Assembly (NCBI RefSeq): GCF_032118995.1
Contig: NC_092648.1
Span: 325,001-389,000, forward strand
DNA: 64,000 bases
DNA from: Asterias amurensis
Taxonomy: Eukaryota > Echinodermata > Asteroidea > Forcipulatida > Asteriidae
Direction of reading: 5' to 3'
Shown here: positions 14,401 to 26,400 of the stretch, piece by piece
How positions within the stretch are numbered: the stretch's first letter is position 1
Layout of the letters: the number at the start of each line of letters is the position of its first letter
Position numbers and translations under genes: made by a program
The notes under the pieces: generated by a model
Told to the model about the DNA's origin: nothing
Seen by the model: the letters and a program-made list of their open reading frames with translations, nothing else
Databases searched by the model: none

Positions 14401-17400
14401 TCCGCTTTCTGGAAACTATGCAACCAACTTGTTCCTTTTAACCTTGCTTAAATCTTCTTTATAAAGATGGCTTTGACAATAAATTATAAGCAATTTGTAC
14501 CCGGGTAGACTACCAAGCTAAAGGGAAAAGGGAAACAAGAAGCGGTATTAAGGAAGTGTTATAGAGTTAATGTTACCTTGATTATCAGAACCAATTTGCC
14601 TGGATACTACTCAAGAAAGAAGAGGGGTTTGCAAGCATTAATAATAATCCTCCCATTCATTCACAACTCAGATAGTACAAATATTGAAAACATTCCTGCA
14701 AGATAACGCATAATCTACTTGAAGATATCAGTCCATTTATGAAAAGGAACAGTTAGTTTGTTGGCTTTCTAGGGGGTTCACAGCAGTTTGTGCAAGTCTT
14801 GGGCGTGTTCGATCATCAGGACCCATTAAAATGCTTGAGTTTGCTTCCTTCACACACTAAAGCAATGTTTGTTGGAACAAAGCGGTCCCAAATTTGAATT
14901 GGAACTTTACAGAGGGCACCACAGCAAAACCACAGGGCAATTGCTGTGGATGCTTTGGGTTTTTTCGAGGCTTGAGAGTATATCTGCAAAGAAACTCAAA
15001 CTTTTATATTTTTATTTGGACGTATCTTCATTTGTCATTTGGCATCCTCTTCATTTTAATCAGTTACCTTAAAAAAAAATAGTAAACTCACTTTCTCTTT
15101 GATCCATACTTCAAATTCATCACATTCTCTGTAAAATGAAAATAACTTGATGGCATCTTCAAGATAGCGTCTTCGAGCTACGGCCAGTTTCTGAAGACGT
15201 TTGTACGTGCCATCAATACCTTGCTGTCTTAACTCAATGTTCTCCTTGTCAAAGTGGTTACTTCGTCTTACTGTAAAAGAACAAAATAGTTCATAGCCCA
15301 AAGTTTACTGTAAAATACAAATATTTCCTACTTCAGGATAGCAGGATTTAGGCATGGGTATCATCCATCAGCAGCTTGGCTGGTAAAAAAGAACACACCA
15401 CCTTCCCAACCTTTCACAAAGTAATTATGGTTAAGTGCCTTGCTCAAGGACACAACTGTCATGACCCGGATTTAAACCCACACTCTGGTTCTTCTAACAC
15501 CAGAGCTTGGGTCTGGTTAACCAGAACACTCGTCCACGACACGCCACAGATTGGGCAGATCAATCCATATTATTGCTAACGAATTAACAAGGCTTTGTTT
15601 TCTATATACAGGGACCACGCACATATATTGGTTGGAACACCAATCTGAATAATCCTAGATACAATGATCAAACTGCACTCACAACTTGAGCTTCTTGACA
15701 GCGACGCTCCTTTACCCCTCACCCTCTTAGTCCGAACCATCTCTCGTCTCGTCTTTGTCTTCTTCACTTTCACCTTCTCTGGTACCTTGACTCGCTTCTG
15801 TACTTTCTTCTTAACAATTCTTGGTTGGGTTTCCTTGACATAGTTAGCTGGTACGAAGCCTTCATCACCGGATGATTTACGGATGCTCCACCAGTCAGCA
15901 TTGGTTTTCTCAATCAGGATCATGATCTAAAAAGAACAAAACAAGTCAACAACTTATTTACCCTAAAACAATTGACTGTGCAGTATGATTAATTGAGGCA
16001 ATACCTAGCGCTGCTTAATGGTAAGCAAATTTTTATGCTTACTTGTTGACCTCTGACAATCTAGAGCAGATTTTTACGAACTGAGATTGCCTGGTAGCTA
16101 GGTAGGTGATTTAGTTGGTAGACATCTGTTCTACATTAGCAAAGGTCGTGGGTTCTAATCCCACCCAAGTAATGTGCCTGTGATTTGTTTTCACAAAACT
16201 TGGGTAAGTACTAAGTATACAGTGCTTACTCACATCAGTGTAAATCGTTGCGGTACTTGCTGCTTAAATACAGGATTTGAACTGCCTCTAGCTACCTTGC
16301 AATCTCTGTGGTCTAGTTGGTAAGACACTGCTCTAGAATTGCAAAGGTCGTGGGTCTGAAGTTCACCTGAGTGATATGCCTGCGATTTTTTGTTCTCAAA
16401 ACTTAAGAAAGTATTCACACATCGGTGAAAGGAAAACCAAATAGTATTTATTCAAGTTGTTTCCTGTTTTTTGATACGATCGTGACTTGCAGTCTATTGA
16501 GGAGTGTCTGAATATATGACTTGAGAGAAGACTAAGAATGTGACTCACCTCTCCTTTAGCTACTGTCAGTCCCTGACCAGAGTATGCATAAGAAGCCTTC
16601 ACCTGGGGATATTGCTTTTCCTCGATCGTCTCCTTTACAACCTCTTTCTCAACTATTTCTTCTTCTTCTACTTCATAAGGAACATCTACAAGCTCTGTAA
16701 AATACTCGTCCTCTTCCCTAAGGGATGGTTCCGGTTCTGGAGAACTCAGCGCTGAAAACTGAAGTTAGATATGCAGTTCTTAAAATGTTTGCAAAGACAA
16801 AACTCCCACAAGGGGATCTAAACCCCAAGCTAGCCACAGCCAATCTCTCTCATACAAACATTGGTTTAACGTCTATGATTATGAATTGCACAAATCAAGA
16901 AATTGTGATTCAGTAACTAGACGACAATATTTAATATAAAGGCGAAGCACTTCTGGGCTCAGAACCCTTGCCCCCCCCCATGTGATAACAAATCCACAAA
17001 TGAAAGGCTCTCCCAATCAAAGCCCCCCCCCCCCCACTATTCAAATATCTGGTCTTCTTAAAGAATGACATTTTATTTCCTTCACACACTCAAGCTTTGC
17101 ACAAGGGAACCAGAAACGTCTTGTAAATGGATCTCAGAGCTGTTATTCTCAATCAGGGACTTTTTGGGACTCTGGGTGGCAACAAACTTACCAGGTAAAT
17201 CCATTGTTCTCGGTAATGTGCGCATCCTCAGAACTCTGTCAACAATGGATTTCACCTGGTAAGTCTGCTGCCACCTAGTGTTTCAAAGTCTCCAACTACT
17301 TGGTAAGTCTACAGCCACCTAGAGCTCAAAAGTCCCCCATTACAGTGACTAATCTTACCTGATTGTTCTTATTAGCGTCCACCATATCCTTAGATTGCTG

Positions 17401-20400
17401 AGACAGTTTGTGAATATCATCTTCATATGCATGGATACTCTCCATCAAGATAAGATGTTTCTGTAGTAGCATCTTAGCAGACTCTGGATCTTTACCGTAG
17501 TCATCACTACATACTAATGGCATCTTCTCTCTCATCCAAGACTCAGCTTCATTTGCATCAATGTAATACTACACAGGAAACAATCAAGACATCATTTGCA
17601 TTATATAAGATAAGATGTTTCTGTAGTAGCATCTTAGCAGACTCTGGATCTTTACCGTAGTCATCACTACATACTAATGGCATCTTCTCTCTCATCCAAG
17701 ACTCAGCTTCATTTGCATCAATGTAATACTAGACAGGAAACAATCAAGACATCATTTGCATTATATAAGATAAGATGTTTCTGTAGTAGGCCACGGACAG
17801 CCACTTCAAGGTGAGGGCTACACTTAACTGGTTTGGACTATCGACTCAAATCAACTGTCACCAGGGGCACGTTGCCACCTACTCCTGGGGCTGAAACAGG
17901 GTTACCCCCTTCACAGTGTGTAAGGATGTAAGTGTGGGTATCATCCACTAGGAGCCGCCTCAAGTGTTATGACTAAATGCTTACTATGTGCCCCCAAGAC
18001 ACAAGTCTCAGGGCCTTGACATGCGAGGCAACTTTTACAGGCAGTTTGCAGGCAACCAACTGCAGTGTATGCTACAGGACCACTTTGGTAGTACATGAGT
18101 AATTAGGCAGACAATGTCTTACAATCCCCAAAAATAATATGTGAACCAGCAAATGTGAATGGAATCTCTTCTTGGAGATTGCTTGGAAGTAGTGGCCCGT
18201 GAATTGCCTCGTGTGACATGGCCCGTACAATAAAATAATGAATACCAGTAATATTTTATTTCCTACAATCAGAGGGTAGTAGATGAAGACTTTCTGAACG
18301 GAATAAAGTAAGTTACCTGATGCGATTGAGAGGCTTCTTCCAAACGATATCTACGAGCCTCTGCAAACTCATTCAATCTGGACCATTTCTCTTGTAGCTC
18401 ATCAATCTGTGCTAAGATGATATTGTTGCTACGGTGACCGGCTCTTGCTAACTCCTCACCAGTCTGCATTACTCCTTCAATAGTTTGCTGTCTGGCACCT
18501 ATCTCAAGCTCTAAGGCCTGCAGTGAAAACAAGTCAAGTGGTTCAGGTACCAAATCAAGTTTTTCAACATCTATCAATCAACAAAAAACAACAAGTCTTT
18601 TTGTACACAGTAGACTTGCAATCACAAGGCTGTAGGTTCAAATCCTACCATGCTAACCGCTGATTTCACAATGAATAGAAAAAGTATTGTCGTCTAGTTA
18701 CTGAATCACAATTTATTGATATGTGCAATTCATAATCATAGGCATCTAACCAATGTTTGTATGAGAGAGATTTGCTGTTGCCAGCTTGATGTTTATATCC
18801 CCTTGTGGCACAACGTAATGGTTTACAAGGTGCTGTTGCGTAATATCTGCTGCCAATCAAACCAGGAATGCCATGACGACCCCTTTCTCTTTTTGATATT
18901 TGCAATGGGTTCTTTGAGTGCATTACACAATACATGAGATCTACAGATTTTCATCATTCTGAAGGACGCAGCAACAATGGTTAAGTGTCTTGCTTACAGA
19001 CAAAAGTTTCACGACTGGGACTCGAACCCACACTCTGCTACAAAGTACACCAGCTACCTTTTTAAATTAGTTCCAATTGTTTTCTTTGTTGTGCTGGTTA
19101 ATGTTTTTTACCTTCTCTTTTTTTTTACTTTTACAATCCTGTCGGAAAATTATTTTTATCTAGCTATTATTCACTATGGCCAGGGATATTGGAATTGAAG
19201 GCTTTCGGGCTACAGTTTTTAGGTAAACTTTTTTAATTCCAGGCATATGTCCCTGGCTTTTGTTTTGTACTTTATATGTTTGTTTTTTGTATGTGTTTTT
19301 ATGCCGAATAAATAATAATAATAATAATAATAATAACTATTCTCTCTATTGTCTTTTTAAATATAGTGGCTAATTCTATGTACTTTTTACAAATGTTATT
19401 ATCAAACGTCAATTCATGATGTATCATGCCTTTGAGCTGTTTTTATCAAATTTGATTTTAAATAAACCATTTCAATCAATCAACATGATGAACTTGAATG
19501 ATAACCTACTGCATGTTTCTGCTGTGTACTAATCACACTTCTTAGGTCTCGTCCAGTCACCATAGATTTAGCGATTCTCTGCTTCTCCATCAACCAAGAT
19601 TCTTCTTCTTCACTGTCTCTAAGGAACTCAAAGAACTTGAGGGATTCTTCCAGTTTGGATTTCCTTCTTGTACTCACGGTGCTGATTCTGATGAGGATAT
19701 TTAAAACATCACAGACATTACAATATTAGCAAATCAGCTGCTTTACATTAAACTTAGGGGTGCCAAGACAATAGGTTTATAATGGGATCCCTAGTTGATA
19801 TGCCAAGTCCTTCTGGAGTTATCAAATGGACAGACACCCATTGTGAACTGACAAGGCAAACACTACATGCCCCTTTGGCTTGCTTCGTAGGCGGGGCATT
19901 TTTGTTAACATTTTTGTTCTGAGATATTGCCAACTCACAAGGACAGACAGCCACTTCAAGGTGAGGGGTACACTTAACTGATTTGGGCTAGCAACCCAAA
20001 TCAACTGTCACCAGGGACTTGTTGCCATCTACTTCTGGCGCTGGAAGAGGGTTGCCCCCTTCACAGTCAATAAGGATGTAGGCATAGGTATCATCCACTA
20101 GGAGTCTGGCTGGTAGAGCAGGGCCCAATTTCATGGCTCTGCTTACCGCCGAATTCTGCGCTACCGATTACGATTCCCTGCTTACGTGCAAGCACTGAAT
20201 TTCTGCGCTAGCCTTGCAAGCATAGAATGCCTAGTAATACGGAGTACGCACGCGCAGAAGCCAACATTCGTCGCTAACCCGTGAAATACGCTTGCCATAA
20301 GCACATAATTCCCTGCTTCCGTAAGCTCCGATTCTGTGCTTACTGTAGGCAGAGCCATGAAATTGGGCCCAGATTGCACTACCTTCCCAATGTTTTAAGA

Positions 20401-23400
20401 AGCATTATATGTTTAAGTGCCTTGCTCAAAGGTACAAGTGTCATGACCAGGATTCGAACCCTCACTCTGCTGCTGACCACAACAGAGCTTGGGTATGGTG
20501 AACTAAACCACTCAGAAAAGATATAAGATAATCTTACAACTTGAAGCTATCTACATTGAACATTGTTGTTTCTACTTACTGATCATAAGCCACATTGACT
20601 AGAGCCACCCTCTTCTTGATGGTATCACTTTCTGAATGGTTCTGGGTCAGGTATATATCAGCTTTCTGATTGACTTGATTGACTCTGTAACCCTGGGAGT
20701 TGATCTGTGTTTCTGTTAGAGCATGTCGCTGTAGAAGATCTTCAACTCCAAGGAGATGTTTCCCACAATCATCAGACTGGAGACCAACCTACAATGCAGT
20801 CAGGAAATATTTTAACATCATGCATAAACAAATATTGAATGTCATAATTATATCTATCTTCCATATGTCTGAGAGAAATATTGAAAACATAATTTGACGC
20901 CTTGACTCTTTCTCAAAGGCTAAAGTTTCAAAGAACTCTGTTAGGGTCAAAGCGTCAGGCTATTAACCATTCTTTACATTTATACCAATTTGTGGGATAA
21001 GCATTTTGCAACAACTAATTCTGTTTTCTTAGAAGTTAAAACAAGTACATGTAATTAAGGAGTGAACAAATTAAGTAACTATAACAAGATAACTTTAAGA
21101 GTATGGAGCTCTTTGACAAACAGAAGCTTGTACAAACCTACCTGAATTTCCTTCATTTCTGCCATGACACTCTCAATCTCTCTAAACATGCCCATAAGGT
21201 CAGTGAACCCATGCAACACCTGCTGCCTCTTGGCTAATAGATCAATTAACTTCTGCCAATCACGAGATATCTGACGTTCCTTCTGACCAACACCTTGAGA
21301 TGTGTAATGAGTCTCAGCAATCAACTCCTTGGCCATCCGACTCAGGTCTTCAAAACGATCTTTCTATATTCACGATATTTAAAAGAAATAATTGTCAGTT
21401 GAAATTCAATTAATTATAATAGTGGCTTCTTATAAACGCTTGTATTCCGTCACTCAGTGATACTCAAGGCAATTCGACATTCAGCATTTTCCTGCAAGGT
21501 ATTGTGGGGCTTGAAGTATGAGACCAATTCCTTAATGAAGCCCAATACAATGTTTTACAAGGTGCTGTGGTGCAATATGATGCCAATAAAACCAGTCACA
21601 CTGGGGTTATTTTATTTGCATTGCACAACAAACAAGACCAACGGCTTTACGTCCCATCCAAAGGACACAGCAATAATGTTTAAATGGCTTGGTTAAGGAC
21701 ACAAGCGTTAAGATTGGGACTTGAAACCCACACGCTGCTGATCAGAAACAACAGAGCTTGAGTCCGGTGTTCTTAATCGCTCGAGTCTGATGTTCTTATC
21801 CGCTCGGCCACAAGACGCCATAAATGATGTATCCTGGCAAAACCCCAACAGCCACTTCCAGCATTTGATTTTGATTAAGTTAAACTTAATTCTTGTAAAC
21901 AACTTACCCTAGCCATGACATCTGCTGTTATAGCTTCATGTCTCTTAGTAGCTGCTTCAACAGCAAATATGTTGTTACTTGGTATGACACTCTCCTTTAG
22001 TACACTGGTCATATCAGCAAGCCAAGACTCACGTAATAATGCCTGCAACAACGAGATACAACTCATTTAAATAATAATAATATTATAATAACAATTGTAT
22101 AGCACTTTGCACAGGCGTTCAAAGCAGTTTAACATTGTCTGAAAAGATGTGTTTTTAACTGAGTTTGAACTGAAATAATTATTTTCGGTACCTTTCTGGT
22201 AAACTTTTCTGCTAATCTCTCCAGCCTCTCTTGTCGTATGAGTTCTTTCCTCAGTGCGATTCCTCGATCATGTTCTGCTTTCTCGAGTTTACTCCATATT
22301 TTCTCTACATCACTAACAAGATGGCCTTCTGGTGGTGTGTAGGGTCTCATATGACATGAACGTATCAGAGCCAGAAGGTTAAAGATAGCAACTTCTATAT
22401 TGGCTCGCTCAGCATACCTTCAAGTATACAGTGAAATAACCAAGTATATCAGCGTTAAAGGGAAGACATACATTTAATAATCACTCTAAATATTAGAGAC
22501 TACACAAACTTTGGGTTAGAAGCCTGAAGCAGATCGATAGTATAAAATATTTTCAGAAACATTTCACTTTGAAATAATGTGGTTATGATAAAAGGTTGAA
22601 TCTGAGTAGCCTTTCTCAGATTGAGTATTATTATTTTTCCTGCATAAACATTACTGCTCCAGATTTTCAGAGATTTCTCAAAAACGCAACCATCTTTCAC
22701 AGGATTAAAACAATCAAACGGTTTCCAAAAACCAAAGGTATGCTTTGCCTTTAAACTTCTCCTGGATTCTATAGTTTGTAAAATGAATAAGTTGTATATT
22801 TTAAACAGGATAACTTCATTCTACCACTATTGCTGAGCCTACTTACTTGGGTGGTTTTTCAACCGTTCTGTATTGTTTAAACGTCTGCATCAGTGCTTGT
22901 ATTCCTTCTAAGGAGTTAGGGAAGTTATGATCGGATAGTTCTTGTATCTTGGCTTGAATCCAATGTAGAAGGTCAGATACCATGTGTTCATAATCATGCT
23001 GCATCTTATCGACATCCATCAACTGACTCACAATCTAATACAACAAACATAATTAAGATGGTTAGAGAAAGAAGAATTTGGATTGGTGGGAGTATAACAC
23101 CCATTTCTGAAAGGCCCTCCAGAGCTGTGCCGAACAAATTTTTGAATTACAGACATGAAAAGTTTGAGGTCTGAAACAATTAGGAGGGACTGGATGCGCT
23201 AGAAGTCGAAAAAACGACTATAGTCGCTCCCAATCTATTCGGAACAGTGCAACTCTGGTGCACCTGTCTTAGGTAAGGTTTGCGGTAGCATCATGTGTGA
23301 ATCTTGTTTGAGCAGTGTTGGTTGTAAAAAGAACTGATGGTTGACATCTCACGCTGTAAGATTGCTACTTTTACATTCGTCTTCATACTAAGTCTGAATT

Positions 23401-26400
23401 AGTGGTTGTGGCTACGGCTGCAGCTGTTGCTAAGGGTGTTGCTATGGGCCTTCAGCACACGTTTATATGATAATCAAGCCATAAACACTAATTCAGACAT
23501 GGCTTCATAAGTTATAAGATGTTCCATCTCAACCCACCTTGGCTATTCTCTTGCCTCCAGTCTTCTCTGACTTCATCTTAGCAAAGTAGTGATAATAAGA
23601 AGCCACATACGTCATGATGGATTTCTCATCAGGTTTCTCAACATCAACATCTACAAGAAGATAACAGTTAAGAAAAAACTTGCATTACCAATTATTGACA
23701 AAGTCACATATTGAAGTTTGTTAAAAAGAGTCTTCAACATGTTCAAGGTCAAATACAGATGCACCCAATATTCCAATAGATAAAGTCCTTATGAAAGTGG
23801 GGGAACAATTTAAAGTATCCAGCTTCATGTTGAAGCCATTAGTGCGGTCTTTGTCTTTCACATGTACATCAAATCTGTTTACATTTAGTGGAGCGACAGC
23901 AGGTACCAACCGTATCTCTATCTGCAGCATTCATGGACAGAAAACAGCCCTCAGAAACATTTAATGCACTAATTGTTTCTCAGTTTCATATGTTGAAAGG
24001 TAGAATGGTCGGCTTTGCCTCGTTGAATAGAACATTTCATCTTTCAACTCATAAAAGTATTCTCACCATTGCACTCATAAACATTACTATTCCCTATCGA
24101 CAGCTACAACGCTTCCCAAAAAGCATGAAGGAAGAAGTAAGTTTTATGCAATTAAATGTTACAGTAGCAAACAATCTATGTTTATTTACCTTCAGCGTCA
24201 AGTAGATCCGAAATTCCCAATGTCCCCTTAGCCACAGAGAATGCCATATTCAGATTGTCTTCATTACTTCTCGAACTCAGCTTCTCAAATGGAATCAACT
24301 CTGGTCTAAAAATAAGAAACATATATGTGGTTTCAAGCAGATGATACATTCAGGAGAACTAATAAGAGGAGTGACTAAAGCCCACTCATACTTAAGCCCG
24401 AATGCGATTGCTAGACGAATTGTGACGTTACTGGGGTATTTTCGCAGTGAATGTTTCGCAGGAGTTGAGCACAAGTCAACTCATGCAAATTATTCATTGG
24501 GAATTTGTGAAGTCAAAATTCGTAGCACATTCCACATTCAGTATGAACTAGGCTTGACTCTACCAATAAATAGGCCAATACATGTATCTCTCACACACTT
24601 CAGTCTCCTGAGAATGACTAGAGCAAGCTTGTAAAGGTAAAAACCAGGAGTCCCCTTGATCCACTAAACGAAGGTAGTTGTCCCTGCCAATTCCTACCTT
24701 CCACCCAGGTAGTAGTTCATAAGCAGGACAGTTCTTTTTAGAATTGAGAAATCTCATGAATTCCAAAAATCTACTCCACTGTAGTAGAGAAACCTCCCGA
24801 ATGCAGACAAAATGTACTATGGGTAGTAGATTGTAGCATCACAAGTTCTCATAAGAACATAATCTGCCCAGCAAGTAGATATTTACAAGTAAATATACAA
24901 AGGATACTTGTGTTATTAAACTTATGGCATGGACCGCAACAAAACTAACTTAAATATAGTTGAGAAAAAGGGGTGATCATTTTACAAAACAGTTTCAGTT
25001 CTGCATTCTTCCTTCAAATCTTCAAACTGCTTACATTTTCTTCACACATTTTTCTCTTTTCTTGACATTTTACAAACAAACCTTCCCTCAATCCTTTCAA
25101 ACAAACATGACATTAAATAATTTTTGTAACTTATACATTAAAACAATAATCAATGAAAAACATATTAAACTTTGATCTAAGTCAACTTTCACTGAAAACC
25201 CAGAAACATAGAAACAACATAGAAAGTTAGCTTGAATGTTTGGGTTTCACATTCCTTACACGCAGTGCTGTATAAAAGGTCAAGCTAAATACATTCTTAA
25301 TTCCAAATGCAATTCAAGCTTGTTTTGATGTCCACAATTTGTACATTAATTCAACCAGTAAAGAATGATTCACTTTCAGCTAACTTTATTTCCTTGTTTC
25401 TTTATTGATAATGTTATTTAATCTGCATTGGCATTGGTTTCATTTCTTCATTGCAAAAGAAGTTACAATTACACTTTCAAATTTGATTTGTTTGTAAGTG
25501 TAAGGTTTCCATCTTGTTTCTATATCATTTCCCGGGTAGAGTTCACAAACTCTGACCAAACAAAATTATGAAGGCAGTCTCCCTATTAGTCAATATTTCC
25601 AGCCCTCTTTATTACTCAATACTTTGTTTAGGGCTGCCATGTAGCCAGGGATCACAAAAGAACAAACTATTTCTGGAGATGAGGAAACTCTTTGTCTATG
25701 ATGAACTTACCGATGAACATGAATGAGTGCACTGAAGGCTAAACCATTCCTCCAGCTGCTGGTGAAATTCTTAATAGTGACACCTGGATACCTGTAATGA
25801 AAGTAGATAAGAACATTCAATAACAAACTCAATATAGTAATAATAATAACTAGTTATATAGTGAACTTCACAATAGCATTGCAATAATCGTTCCTTCAAT
25901 ATTTCTCAGCTCCCTGTGGAGTATACAGCCCTGAGCTGGTACATAGACCTCATGCACATGATGCAATGTGAGTAGAGCTCCCCGACTAGAAGTCAAATAA
26001 AGGTTGCTCATTGTCCCATCCTGAGCGCAGCGCATACGTGGATGTGTATTTTCATTGTTTCATCAATGTGTTGCCACTGCCTCGATGACGCCAATGCATA
26101 TATTCAGAAGCGTAATGCTTTTAGAGTCCAGCAAAAAAAGGGCAACTTTCTGAGGATACCCCATGAAGGAAGTGAACCATTTCTTACCCAGCTGTTTTTC
26201 TTTGACACCAAAGCAGTAAGGCTTCCTTTGCAGAACGAGTTTCTGTGCTTCCTTCATCCTGGAAGAAATCAACAAAATCCAAATTCATGCTTTGAATCAT
26301 GGCCCTCAACAAACAGCATTTGATATAAATAAAAATACAAAGATAACGTGATCTGAGAACTCATATAGGAATAACAGTGCGAGGATCCAGTCTCCATGTT

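Noticed and set aside
17171..17279. Possible small spectrin exon ending in TTACCTG/GTAAGT
   Set aside because: It is one arm of an inverted repeat, and choosing the upstream acceptor of exon 16 already restores the frame without it.
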